Assembly: GCF_000423525.1 (NCBI RefSeq)
Contig: NZ_AUID01000007.1
Coordinates: forward strand, 53,030-117,029
Source: Proteocatella sphenisci DSM 23131
Lineage (GTDB): Bacteria; Bacillota; Clostridia; Peptostreptococcales; Filifactoraceae
Length of the DNA stretch: 64,000 nt
Reading direction: 5' to 3'
Within the stretch, counting starts at the first letter, position 1, and the number at the start of each line of letters is the position of its first letter. The notes beneath the pieces were generated by a model. It saw nothing but the letters and a program-made list of their open reading frames with translations, had not been told where the DNA came from and did no database searches. Below, piece by piece: positions 1 through 8,410 of the stretch. The position numbers and the translations under genes were made by a program.

Positions 1-20
1 ACTCAAAAAGGAGAAAAATC

Positions 21-833
21 ATGAAAAAAATCAAAAGATTTATGGCAGTAACAGCAGCAGTATTAACTATGGTAACAGGATTCACAGCATGTTCAAGTAC
101 AGACCAAACAGCTTCTGCCGATACATGGGCAGACCTTGAAGCCCAGGGATACTTTACAATGGGACTCGATGATACATTTGCCCCAATGGGATTTAGAGAT
201 GCAGACGGAAACCTTACAGGCTTTGACGTGGACCTTGCTCAAGAAGTCGCAGACAGAATAGGCCTGGAAGTAAAGATGCAGCCCATAGACTGGTCCATGA
301 AAGAAACAGAGCTTAACGCAGGAAACATAGACGTAATCTGGAACGGATATACCATCACAGATGCCAGAAAAGAAAAAGTCAACTTTTCAACCCCATACCT
401 CAACAACAGACAGATTATAGTGACACTTGCAGACAGCCCGGTAAATACAAAATCAGATCTTGCAGGACTCAATGTTGCCGTTCAAAAAGAATCAAGCGCA
501 TACGAAGCAGTAATTGCAGATGCCGAATTTACAGCATCACTAAATGACTCAGAGCCAATCCAGTTTGATACCAACAACGAAGCCTTCATGGATCTTGAAG
601 CTGGAAGAACAGATGCCATAGTAGTTGACGAAGTACTGGCAAGATACTACATGAAACTTAGAGGACAGGAAAACTACAAAGTACTAGAAGATAATTTTGG
701 TGAAGAAGAGTACGCAGTGGGTATAAGAAAATCAGATGCCCTGCTTCTTGAAAAAATCAATGCAGCTTTTGAAGAAATGCAAGCAGATGGAACCTACACA
801 CAAATAAATGATAAATGGTTCTCAGAAAATTAA
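21..833 (+). CDS. Polar amino-acid ABC transporter, substrate-binding lipoprotein
   Basis: Extracellular solute-binding protein of family SBP_bac_3 (270 aa), delivering a polar amino acid to the permease encoded next. The N-terminus is a lipoprotein signal: KKIKR, a hydrophobic stretch, then the lipobox FTAC with Cys24 as lipidated residue. The mature part carries the family's hallmarks, including the ligand-loop segment FAPMGF followed by GFDVDLAQEVADRIG, the hinge segment WNGYTITDARKEKVNFS, and a C-terminal GTYTQINDKW. A ribosome binding site (AAGGAG) sits 8 bases before the ATG, and the promoter must lie left of the window. First of three co-directional genes, 22 bp before the permease. 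The substrate (Glu/Gln, Arg, His or Cys type) cannot be decided from sequence alone. Confidence 0.93.
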   Translation: MKKIKRFMAVTAAVLTMVTGFTACSSTDQTASADTWADLEAQGYFTMGLDDTFAPMGFRDADGNLTGFDVDLAQEVADRIGLEVKMQPIDWSMKETELNAGNIDVIWNGYTITDARKEKVNFSTPYLNNRQIIVTLADSPVNTKSDLAGLNVAVQKESSAYEAVIADAEFTASLNDSEPIQFDTNNEAFMDLEAGRTDAIVVDEVLARYYMKLRGQENYKVLEDNFGEEEYAVGIRKSDALLLEKINAAFEEMQADGTYTQINDKWFSEN

Positions 834-855
834 TATAATCTAAACAGGAGGAAAC

Positions 856-1497
856 ATGGAAACTATAATACTGCTACTACCCTCAATGCTGGACGGCCTT
901 AAAACCACCCTGACACTGTCAGTAATAACTTTGGCTGTATCTCTGCCCTTATCGGTAATAGTGGCGCTCCTGAAGATGTCCAGAGCTAAAACTTTAAAAT
1001 ATATTACCTCAGCATATATATACGTAATGCGAGGCACCCCGCTGCTACTTCAGCTGATGTTTGTATTCTTTGGCCTTCCCTACATGAATATAGTCCTTCA
1101 AAGAGAAACCGCAGCAGGTCTTGCCTTTATACTAAACTACACCGCTTACTTTGCTGAAATCGTAAGAGGTGGACTTCAGGGAATTGACAAGGGCCAGTAC
1201 GAAGCTGCAAAGATACTTGGCATGAGTAAAAAGAACACCTTCTTTAAGATAGTGCTGCCACAGGTCATAAAGGCCATACTCCCAGCCATGGGAAACGAGA
1301 CTATAACCCTTATAAAAGATACTTCTCTTGTGTACATCCTTGGCCTGGGCGATTTGCTAAGAGCAGGCAAGATAGCTGCAAATACCTTCTCATCCATGAT
1401 TCCATTCATGATGGTCGGACTTATATACCTGACAGTCATAGCTGTCCTGTCAAGAGCCTTTGACCTTATGGAAAAACACTTTGGATATTATGAATAG
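856..1497 (+). CDS. Polar amino-acid ABC transporter, permease
   Basis: Integral membrane subunit of the HisM/GlnP type (213 aa, normal length). Several hydrophobic helices span the chain. The cytoplasmic coupling (EAA) loop is clear around residues 110-130: GQYEAAKILGMSKKNTFFKI, followed by VLPQVIKAILPAMGNETITL. The N-terminal helix and the RGTPLLLQLMFVFFGLP segment are typical of this family. An AGGAGG ribosome binding site precedes the ATG. It should form a homodimeric channel with the ATPase encoded immediately downstream; the spacing of 9 bp to that gene indicates a single transcript. Confidence 0.94.
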   Translation: METIILLLPSMLDGLKTTLTLSVITLAVSLPLSVIVALLKMSRAKTLKYITSAYIYVMRGTPLLLQLMFVFFGLPYMNIVLQRETAAGLAFILNYTAYFAEIVRGGLQGIDKGQYEAAKILGMSKKNTFFKIVLPQVIKAILPAMGNETITLIKDTSLVYILGLGDLLRAGKIAANTFSSMIPFMMVGLIYLTVIAVLSRAFDLMEKHFGYYE

Positions 1498-1506
1498 GAG
1501 GATCTC

Positions 1507-2139
1507 ATGCTTGAAGTAAAGAATCTTAATAAAAAATTTGGAAAGCTGCAGGTACTGACAGATGTATCACTCAAGGCTTACAGCAAGGAGATCCTTTGCA
1601 TAAGAGGAGAGTCCGGAGCTGGGAAAACCACCCTTATAAGATGTATCTGTAACCTTGAAACTTATGACAGTGGGGAAATAACAATAGATGGCGATTCCAG
1701 AAGTGAATTTGTCCAAGAAAAAGTGGGTCTGGTTTTTCAAAGTTTTAATCTTTTTCCCCACCTGAGTATAATCGACAACCTCACCATCTCCCCGGTTTCT
1801 CAAAAGGCAATGACCAGGGCCGAGGCCCAAAAAAGAGCAAGAGAGCTCCTTAGTAAGCTGGGCATAGACTCCAAAGAAAACAACTACCCCTTTGAGCTGT
1901 CCGGTGGCCAAAAGCAAAGAGTTGCAATAGCGAGGGCCTGTATGTTAAATCCCAAAGTCCTGTGCTTTGACGAACCCACCTCAGCCCTTGACAACAAAAC
2001 TACGCAAGGCATTGCCAGCATCCTCAGAGACCTGGCTCAAGAAGGGATGTGCATAATAGTTATATCACATGACAATGACTTTTGTGACATGGTAGCCACC
2101 AGGCAACTCCACATGGTCAGCTCAAAACTTATCAACTAA
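1507..2139 (+). CDS. Polar amino-acid ABC transporter, ATP-binding protein
   Basis: Cytoplasmic ATPase of the importer (210 aa, slightly shorter than the usual 240). Walker A is GESGAGKTT near residue 35, the Q-loop lies in VFQSFNLFPHLS, the ABC signature is LSGGQKQRVAIARA, Walker B is VLCFDEPTSALD, and the switch histidine is in ISHDNDF. The C-terminal end is truncated relative to GlnQ (the usual EEGPPE region is absent), but all catalytic motifs are intact. Third gene of the operon, with an AGGAGG site overlapping the end of the permease. A strong terminator follows. Confidence 0.93.
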   Translation: MLEVKNLNKKFGKLQVLTDVSLKAYSKEILCIRGESGAGKTTLIRCICNLETYDSGEITIDGDSRSEFVQEKVGLVFQSFNLFPHLSIIDNLTISPVSQKAMTRAEAQKRARELLSKLGIDSKENNYPFELSGGQKQRVAIARACMLNPKVLCFDEPTSALDNKTTQGIASILRDLAQEGMCIIVISHDNDFCDMVATRQLHMVSSKLIN

Positions 2140-2158
2140 AACTACAGATACCCATAAA

Positions 2159-2203
2159 AAATCAGGCCCTCTAACCTAAAAGTTGGAAGACCTGATTTTT
2201 TTA
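2159..2203. terminator. Bidirectional intrinsic terminator between the amino-acid ABC operon and cls
   Basis: A 17-base arm at 2159-2175 pairs with 2182-2198 (loop CTAAAA) with only a few wobbles or mismatches. It is followed by a T run on the plus strand and, because of the flanking A run at 2156-2160, by a T run on the minus strand. It separates the convergent importer and ogg-cls operons. Confidence 0.85.
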
Positions 2204-2222
2204 TTATTTATTTCATATTTTT

Positions 2223-3713
2223 TTATAATATAGGAGAGAAAAGTCTGCATACACCCTCAATAAAACGTGTACCTATAGATTTTTTCTGATAAGTATCTGG
2301 ATCTAGCCTCTCACAGTTTTTCAAATCACGTTCGTACATATCATAAAGCTTAGAGATAGACTCATCATCATATATAAGAGCATTTATCTCCGCATTTATC
2401 TTAAAACTCCTGACATCCATGTTAGCCGTTCCCACACTTGCAAATTCATTATCCACCATCATCACCTTGGAGTGTATAAACCCATTCTTGTAGATATAAA
2501 CCTTGGCTCCAAGCTCTGCAATTTCTGCAAGATATGAATGAGATGCATGATGGACCGTAAAGTGGTCTGCAATGCCAGGAAACATTATCTTTACATCTAC
2601 ACCCGAAAGCACAGCCGACTTTATAGCCATAAGCAGGGCCTCGTCAGGAACGAAATAAGGAGACTGTATATAGACAGACTTTTGAGCATGCGTTATGTTG
2701 TAAAAGAACGACTGATATATGGTGGGGTGCTCAGAATCTGTCCCAGATGCCGCAATTTGGATAATTGCCGGACCCTTGGATTCTTCAAATACATGAAAAT
2801 ATGACTTCCTGAACTCAGACCTTCCGGTCCTGTGATACCAGTCTTGCAAAAACACCATCTGCAACATAACAACAACATTGCCCTCAAATCTCAGATGAGT
2901 ATCCCTCCAAAACCCAAATTTAGAATCCTCATGAACATATTCATCCCCTATATTTATTCCTCCAAGATATCCAATTTTACCATCAATTATCACTATTTTT
3001 CTGTGATTCCTGTAATTTATATTCCTGTAATAGAGTCTTTTGTCCTGCATAAAGGCAAGTACCTCTATCCCCACATCGCGCATACTGCTTATAAAATGTC
3101 TCCTGGTTGTAACAAGGGGATAGCAGCCAATAGGGTCATAGAGCAGCTTTATCTTTACCCCTGCCTTAGCTCGCTCTATGAGAGCTTCTCTGAGTTGGTT
3201 TCCTATATTGTCATCCTTTATTATATAATATTCCAGATGTATGTGTTTTTGTGCGTTTTTTATATCTTCCAGAAGGCTTTCGAACTTGGATATCCCCTCT
3301 TCAAATATCTTCATATCATTCCCCATAGTAACCGGAGTATTGCCCGAATTAAGTAAAAGCTTTATGGCTTGTTTATCATCTTTGTTAAAAAAACTATCAC
3401 TTTCATCAGAATCCAGCCACCTCTTTTGTTCCTCTATCAAATAAACCAAGTCATATGCCGATCTTGTGTCATCAGCCGAAATCAGAGCCTCCTTCATTTT
3501 TTGAATTTTTTTGCTGTTCTTCTTCCGCAAGTTCTCTCCAAATACAAAGTACATGACCAGTCCAACGAAAGGAAAAACTATAAGCATAAGCAGCCAGGTC
3601 ATCGTGGTCGATGGATTCCTTCTTTCAAAGAATATCACAAAAGCGATAGAAAAAAGTGTAAGCCAGAACCAAAATACAGCTCCTGAATAAAAATCAATCA
3701 TAGAAAAATTCAT
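2223..3713 (-). CDS. cls: Cardiolipin synthase
   Basis: Membrane phospholipase-D-family enzyme that condenses two phosphatidylglycerols into cardiolipin and glycerol (496 aa, typical). Two N-terminal membrane helices (about residues 12-32 and 38-58, with the WLLMLIVFPFVGLVMYFVFG segment) precede two HKD catalytic motifs: HRKIVIIDG with GGINIGDEY, and HSKVMMVD with SVGTANMDVRS. Both histidine/lysine/aspartate sets are present, so the protein should be active. The start has a GGGGG-type ribosome binding site. It lies 23 bp behind ogg and is probably cotranscribed with it, a pairing with no obvious biochemical logic. Confidence 0.95.
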   Translation of the reverse strand: MNFSMIDFYSGAVFWFWLTLFSIAFVIFFERRNPSTTMTWLLMLIVFPFVGLVMYFVFGENLRKKNSKKIQKMKEALISADDTRSAYDLVYLIEEQKRWLDSDESDSFFNKDDKQAIKLLLNSGNTPVTMGNDMKIFEEGISKFESLLEDIKNAQKHIHLEYYIIKDDNIGNQLREALIERAKAGVKIKLLYDPIGCYPLVTTRRHFISSMRDVGIEVLAFMQDKRLYYRNINYRNHRKIVIIDGKIGYLGGINIGDEYVHEDSKFGFWRDTHLRFEGNVVVMLQMVFLQDWYHRTGRSEFRKSYFHVFEESKGPAIIQIAASGTDSEHPTIYQSFFYNITHAQKSVYIQSPYFVPDEALLMAIKSAVLSGVDVKIMFPGIADHFTVHHASHSYLAEIAELGAKVYIYKNGFIHSKVMMVDNEFASVGTANMDVRSFKINAEINALIYDDESISKLYDMYERDLKNCERLDPDTYQKKSIGTRFIEGVCRLFSPIL

Positions 3714-3736
3714 AAATTACCCCCAGTTACTGCGAG

Positions 3737-4603
3737 CTATCTGCTCCTTGCATAATAAAAAAGATACTGCTGGGCAAATCCAGCTTTTTCTCCAAATATT
3801 TCAATCCCTCTTTTTTTAATCCTGTTCATATTTTTGTCGCTCTCTTCCAGATAGTATTCATTCATAAACTTTATTACCCAGGTATCCACAGGAAAGGCAA
3901 TATCTCTTCCATTTCCAAAAAGAAGTATGCAGTCAGCCACCTTTGGCCCTACTCCCACAAGCTTTACAAGTTCCTTGCAGGCCTCTTCATATTCAAGTTT
4001 ATCCAAAGATTTAAGATCCACTTCTCCATCAAGTATCATCCTTGCACTCTTTACGATGTAAGGAGCCCTGAATCCAATCTTTATAGCAGCGAGATTTTCA
4101 TCACTTATATTCGCAACAGCCTCCACAGATGGAAATGCATATCTCATCTTTCCTCTGTAGACTCCTATAGGCTCTCCGCAAAGCTCACTTAGGAAATCCA
4201 CAGCCTTTTTTATGCGTGGTATCTGATTGTTGGCCGAGATTATAAAAGAAATTACCATCTCAAATACATCTTGCCTCAGTATCCTGAGTCCCTGGGCAAA
4301 TTCAGTAGCAGCAAGGAGGTGGTCATCCACAAGCGAAAGCTCTTTTCTGAGTGAAAAATAGTCCCTGTCAAAATCAAAATACCTGTGCCACATATCATTA
4401 AAATCATCTATACTGCAATTATCAATGATTACCTCATCGCCATCTTTTTTTACGTTTATTACTCTTTTCATGGCAACTACAGTATAAGACCCATCTTCTT
4501 CTTTGGTCCATCTGAAACACTGACCATTTTCAAAAATATTTTTTGGTTCAAATTCCTCTGCTCCTTTGAGCACAATAGCATTTCCACTTTGAATTACTTG
4601 CAT
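3737..4603 (-). CDS. ogg: 8-oxoguanine DNA glycosylase / AP lyase
   Basis: Base-excision repair enzyme of the OGG1 family (288 aa), removing 8-oxoguanine and nicking the abasic site. An N-terminal OGG_N-type domain contains the FENGQCFRW segment. The helix-hairpin-helix motif LVGVGPKVADCILLF supplies the catalytic lysine, and PVDTWVIKF supplies the catalytic aspartate. Start choice: an upstream in-frame ATG at 4615 exists, but the sequence ATGGAGGAAACTATG shows that it contains the ribosome binding site (GGAGGA), so the ATG at 4603 is preferred. First gene of the ogg-cls unit, divergent from cobT. Confidence 0.93.
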   Translation of the reverse strand: MQVIQSGNAIVLKGAEEFEPKNIFENGQCFRWTKEEDGSYTVVAMKRVINVKKDGDEVIIDNCSIDDFNDMWHRYFDFDRDYFSLRKELSLVDDHLLAATEFAQGLRILRQDVFEMVISFIISANNQIPRIKKAVDFLSELCGEPIGVYRGKMRYAFPSVEAVANISDENLAAIKIGFRAPYIVKSARMILDGEVDLKSLDKLEYEEACKELVKLVGVGPKVADCILLFGNGRDIAFPVDTWVIKFMNEYYLEESDKNMNRIKKRGIEIFGEKAGFAQQYLFYYARSR

Positions 4604-4631
4604 AGTTTCCTCCATCTAATACATTTACTCA

Positions 4632-4637
4632 ATTATA
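4632..4637 (-). promoter_or_regulatory. Probable -10 box of the ogg-cls operon
   Basis: The minus strand reads TATAAT here, 29 bases before the chosen ogg start. The -35 region is weak, so this is a candidate only. Confidence 0.45.
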
Positions 4638-4692
4638 CTACACAAAAACTCAATTATCCATACCCTATAATGGTGAAAAACTTTGGCGAATC

Positions 4693-4701
4693 TGTTATAA
4701 T
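4693..4701 (+). promoter_or_regulatory. Extended -10 promoter for cobT
   Basis: TGTTATAAT is an extended -10 (TG-N-TATAAT) 39 bases before the cobT start, with a poor -35 (GTGAAA at 4673-4678), as often seen with extended -10 promoters. No cobalamin riboswitch fits in the short leader. Confidence 0.5.
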
Positions 4702-4740
4702 AATAAAGTACCAGCCTAAATGAAAAGGAGCACAAAATTA

Positions 4741-5820
4741 ATGAAAAATACTGATCCAAACAGAAATTTATTAAATTCTACAATCAGCAGAATAAAACCT
4801 GTAAGCCAGGAATACATATCCATAGCAAAAGACAGACAAAACAATCTTGCCAAACCTCCAGGATCACTTGGAAAGCTTGAAGATATAAGTATAAGCCTTG
4901 CCGGAATATACAGGAGTGAGTTTTTCCAGACCAACCCCAAAATAGTAATAGCCTACGGAGGGGACCACGGCATATACGAAGAAGGCATAAGCAAACAGCC
5001 CCAAGAAGTAACCGCTCTTCACTTTCCAAACTATGCAAAAGGAACCTGCTCTATAGGAATTCTATCAAAACTCCAGGGAAGCGATGTTTTGGCAGTCGAT
5101 ATGGGGATAAATACAGACCAGGCCCTTGAAGGAGTCCTTAACAAAAAAATAAGAAAATCTACCTCAAATTTCGCAAAAGGACCAGCCATGACCCGCGAAG
5201 AAGCGCTTCTTTCAATCGCTACCGGGATTGAACTTGCTGAGGAGTATATAGAAAAAGGCTACAAAGTTATAGGCCTTGGAGAAATGGGTATATGTAACAC
5301 ATCGCCGAGCAGCGCCATAATATCAGTAATTTCACAAAAAGACCCACGTGAAGTCACAGGACTTGGGGCAGGCACCCTGCCTTGTGGACTGGAGCACAAA
5401 ATCGACACCATAAGAAAAGGCATAGAGCTTAACCGCCCCGACAAAAATGACCCTGTCGACATACTTGCAAAGGTAGGTGGTTTTGAGATAGGAGCAATTA
5501 CAGGAACCATTCTTGGCTGCGCTGCAAACTCAATACCAGTAGTCCTTGACGGATTTATATCCTACGCAGGCGCCCTGCTTGCAAAAGAGCTTTGTCCTCA
5601 GTCTACCCAGTACATGATGGCCTCTCACAAATCTGCAGAGCCAGCTTCAGCACTTTCACTTGAAATGCTTGACCTGAAAGCTCCACTGGATATGGACATG
5701 AGACTTGGCGAAGGAAGCGGAGCAGTGCTTTTCTTCAATCTCATAGAAGCTGCAAACCACATATATACCAATATGATGACCTTTGATTCCTCACCAGTAC
5801 CAGACACAGGAATCAGATAA
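4741..5820 (+). CDS. cobT: Nicotinate-nucleotide--dimethylbenzimidazole phosphoribosyltransferase
   Basis: Transfers phosphoribose from nicotinate mononucleotide to a lower-ligand base such as dimethylbenzimidazole, giving alpha-ribazole phosphate for the cobalamin nucleotide loop (359 aa, family length). Visible family segments are RQNNLAKPPGSLGKLE near the N-terminus, YGGDHGIYEEGIS, GLGEMGICNTSPSSAI, GGFEIGAITG and near the C-terminus MRLGEGSGAVLFFNL, whose glutamate is the proposed catalytic base. The usual GIGNTT loop reads GICNTS here. The in-frame ATG at 4720 contains the AAAGGAG ribosome binding site, so the start is placed at 4741. No other cobalamin gene is in the window. Confidence 0.93.
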   Translation: MKNTDPNRNLLNSTISRIKPVSQEYISIAKDRQNNLAKPPGSLGKLEDISISLAGIYRSEFFQTNPKIVIAYGGDHGIYEEGISKQPQEVTALHFPNYAKGTCSIGILSKLQGSDVLAVDMGINTDQALEGVLNKKIRKSTSNFAKGPAMTREEALLSIATGIELAEEYIEKGYKVIGLGEMGICNTSPSSAIISVISQKDPREVTGLGAGTLPCGLEHKIDTIRKGIELNRPDKNDPVDILAKVGGFEIGAITGTILGCAANSIPVVLDGFISYAGALLAKELCPQSTQYMMASHKSAEPASALSLEMLDLKAPLDMDMRLGEGSGAVLFFNLIEAANHIYTNMMTFDSSPVPDTGIR

Positions 5821-5854
5821 ATATAAACCTCACAATTGAAAGGAGATTTTTATC

Positions 5855-7603
5855 ATGGAAAAACCACTTTACGACCAGCAATATCAAAACTGGCTCAACT
5901 CGACAATAATTGATGAAACATCAAAAAATGAGCTCAGAGCCATAGAGGGCGACAAAAATGAAATAGAAGACAGGTTCTACCAGGACCTCGAATTTGGAAC
6001 AGCAGGACTTAGAGGAAAAATGGGGGCAGGCACCAACCGCATGAATCAATATATAATAGCCCGGGCAACAGATGCCTTTGCAAAAGTAATCAAATCTTTT
6101 GGAGACGAATTTGCATCCAGGGGTCTTGTTATAGCTTATGACTGCAGACTTTTTTCAAAAGAATTCTCACTTACCGCCGCCCTTGTATTAGCTTCACATG
6201 GAATCAAGGCCTACCTTTTTGATGCCTTAAGACCAACTCCAGAGCTAAGTTTTGCAATAAGAAAACTCGGCGCTGCCGGTGGAATAAACGTAACCGCCAG
6301 CCACAACCCCAAAAACTATAACGGCTACAAAGTTTACTGGCAGGAAGGCTCTCAGATAAAAGATGATATAGCAGACATGATTCTTGCAGAAATAAAAAAG
6401 ATAACAAACTTTGAAGACATAAAGTTCCTGGCCCAAAAAGAAAAATACACTCAGCAGTATGCCCTTGAAAACGGCCTGCTTGAATATATAGGAAGTCAAA
6501 TAGATGATGAGTTTATTGCAAAGGCAAAAGCCCAGTCTCTTAACGATGACTCACTCAACAAAAATATAAAAATAGTCTATACTCCCCTTAACGGAGCCGG
6601 CAATATACTTGTAAGAAGGATCCTTGCAGAAAGAGGATTTGAAAATGTATATGTAGTAAAAGAGCAGGAGCTTCCAGATGGAAATTTCCCTACTGTAGAA
6701 TACCCCAACCCTGAAGACGTAAGGGCCTTTGAATACTCTATAAAACTTGGAAAAGAAAAATATGCCGACCTGCTTATCGCCACAGATCCAGACTGCGACC
6801 GAGTTGCAATCATGGTAAAATACCAGGGAAAATACCAGGAGATAAATGGAAACCAGGCAGGAGTCCTCCTTATACACTATATCCTGTCACAGATGGATAG
6901 CAAAAACCTCATAAAGCCCAATTCCATAATAGTAAAATCTATAGTAACTGCAGAAATGGGAACCCTCATAGCTCAAAAATATGGGGTTGAAATGGTCAAC
7001 GTGCTGACAGGCTTCAAAAACATATTCGCAGTCCAAAACGAACTTGACAAGACAAAAGACAAGACCATGATAATGGGCTACGAAGAAAGCATAGGATACG
7101 CAGTAGGCACCTTTGTAAGAGACAAAGACGCAGTAACCTCAGCTATGCTCTTTGCCGAAGCCGCTGCATTTTATTCAGCTGAGGGCAAGACCCTTGTAGA
7201 CGTTTTAGACGACCTCTACCAAGAATTTGGATACCACAAAGAAGATACAGTATCTCTTGTTATGGAAGGTATCACCGGCCAGCAAAAAATAGCAAAAATT
7301 ATGGAAGAGTACAGAAGCGCATATCCAAAACAGATTGCAGACATGAAGCTATCCAAATATATAGACTACAGACTCCAAGAAGAACTGGACATTGGCTCAG
7401 AACATATATCTAAAATAGATATAGAAAAACAAAACGCCATGAAATTCCAGTTTGAATGCGGCAGCTGGTATGCACTTAGACCGTCTGGTACAGAACCAAA
7501 AATCAAGATTTACGCTTGTACAAGGGCCGATACTAAAGAAAAAGCAGAAGAAAAACTGGCTATTCTAAAAGAAACCGTACTTGCAGAACTCAAAAAAATA
7601 TAA
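5855..7603 (+). CDS. pgcA: Phosphoglucomutase (alpha-D-phosphohexomutase family)
   Basis: Interconverts glucose 1- and 6-phosphate, feeding UDP-glucose, glycolipid and wall-polymer synthesis (582 aa, like Bacillus PgcA). The four family loops are all present: catalytic phosphoserine in TASHNPKNYNGYK, metal-binding TDPDCDRVAIM, sugar-specificity GYEESIGYAVG, and phosphate-binding RPSGTEPKIKIY. The start has AAAGGAGA 9 bases upstream. Located 34 bp after cobT and possibly cotranscribed with it. A second, shorter family member lies at 23093-24580; the two differ in their C-terminal phosphate loop, so their substrates probably differ. Confidence 0.93.
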   Translation: MEKPLYDQQYQNWLNSTIIDETSKNELRAIEGDKNEIEDRFYQDLEFGTAGLRGKMGAGTNRMNQYIIARATDAFAKVIKSFGDEFASRGLVIAYDCRLFSKEFSLTAALVLASHGIKAYLFDALRPTPELSFAIRKLGAAGGINVTASHNPKNYNGYKVYWQEGSQIKDDIADMILAEIKKITNFEDIKFLAQKEKYTQQYALENGLLEYIGSQIDDEFIAKAKAQSLNDDSLNKNIKIVYTPLNGAGNILVRRILAERGFENVYVVKEQELPDGNFPTVEYPNPEDVRAFEYSIKLGKEKYADLLIATDPDCDRVAIMVKYQGKYQEINGNQAGVLLIHYILSQMDSKNLIKPNSIIVKSIVTAEMGTLIAQKYGVEMVNVLTGFKNIFAVQNELDKTKDKTMIMGYEESIGYAVGTFVRDKDAVTSAMLFAEAAAFYSAEGKTLVDVLDDLYQEFGYHKEDTVSLVMEGITGQQKIAKIMEEYRSAYPKQIADMKLSKYIDYRLQEELDIGSEHISKIDIEKQNAMKFQFECGSWYALRPSGTEPKIKIYACTRADTKEKAEEKLAILKETVLAELKKI

Positions 7604-7649
7604 GCTAAAAATTATAAAATGCTTGGATTTGGCCCATGCCCAGCACCCC

Positions 7650-7686
7650 AAAAAAAGACAGACCTACATGGGTCTGTCTTTTTTTA
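7650..7686. terminator. Bidirectional terminator between pgcA and tagA
   Basis: AAAAAGACAGACC at 7652-7664 pairs perfectly with 7671-7683 across a 6-base loop, with A and T runs on either side. The right arm also encodes the last residues (KKDRPM) of the convergent tagA gene, whose stop codon is at 7664-7666. Confidence 0.88.
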
Positions 7687-8410
7687 TAAGCACATTCAGG
7701 GCAAAAATAGGAAGCGCTCCCGCCCTTTTTATTCTCCATGGTTCTTTGGCAAGCCTGTATGCCCACTCCATTCCCATCTTCTGATATATTTGCGGAGCTC
7801 TCTTTACATTTCCAGAGATTACATCAAGCGAACCTCCAACCCCCATGAGGAGCCCTGCCCCAAGCACATCCTTGTAGGCATCAATAAAGTATTCCTGTTT
7901 GGGTGCTCCAAAGGCTACAAAGACCATGTCTGGTTTTTTTGATTTAATATCTTCAATAACAGATACTTCTTCAGAGTGTCCCTTGGCTCCAGTATGAATT
8001 CCCTTAAAATATCCGTGATGGGTTCCGGCAACTTCAAGGCCTGGAAATTGCTCCTTGAGTTTGTCCGCAGCCTGGTCTGCAAATCCAGGTTTTCCTCCAA
8101 GAAAATATACACTCTTCTTGTTGAGACTCGCATACTTTACAAGCTCAACCATAAGGTCAATACCTGTTACTCTCTCTTTTAAAGGCTGTTTTACCAGCTT
8201 TGACCCGATTACAAGTCCTATGCCATCAGGCACTACCATTCCTGCATTTTCAATGAATTTAAGCAGTTCTTTCTCCTGATTGGCCTTTACTACTATCTCA
8301 CTGTTTGGAGTCACTATAACAAAAGGTTTGAGAGGGTCTATATTCTCAGTCGCCTTTTTCAAAGCCCCCTTCATATCCACATGATCTATCCTAACCCCTA
8401 ATATTCTCAT
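7664..8410 (-). CDS. tagA: WecG/TagA/CpsF family glycosyltransferase (GT26)
   Basis: Membrane-associated N-acetylmannosamine-type transferase (248 aa), adding the second sugar to undecaprenyl-PP-GlcNAc in wall-polymer linkage-unit synthesis. Family features: an N-terminal segment VTPNSEIVVKA, then VVPDGIGLVIGSKLV with the conserved PDG, YFLGGKPGFADQAADKL, and DMVFVAFGAPKQEYFID, MGVGGSLDVISGNVKRAP near the C-terminus. It overlaps the 3' end of csaB by 20 bp with a ribosome binding site inside csaB, which indicates translational coupling. In this operon it probably builds the secondary cell-wall polymer that csaB modifies. Confidence 0.9.
   Translation of the reverse strand: MRILGVRIDHVDMKGALKKATENIDPLKPFVIVTPNSEIVVKANQEKELLKFIENAGMVVPDGIGLVIGSKLVKQPLKERVTGIDLMVELVKYASLNKKSVYFLGGKPGFADQAADKLKEQFPGLEVAGTHHGYFKGIHTGAKGHSEEVSVIEDIKSKKPDMVFVAFGAPKQEYFIDAYKDVLGAGLLMGVGGSLDVISGNVKRAPQIYQKMGMEWAYRLAKEPWRIKRAGALPIFALNVLIKKDRPM

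Noticed and set aside
2832..3356. 174-codon open frame opposite cls
   Set aside because: Antisense to the catalytic region of cardiolipin synthase, with no start signal and low-complexity translation.
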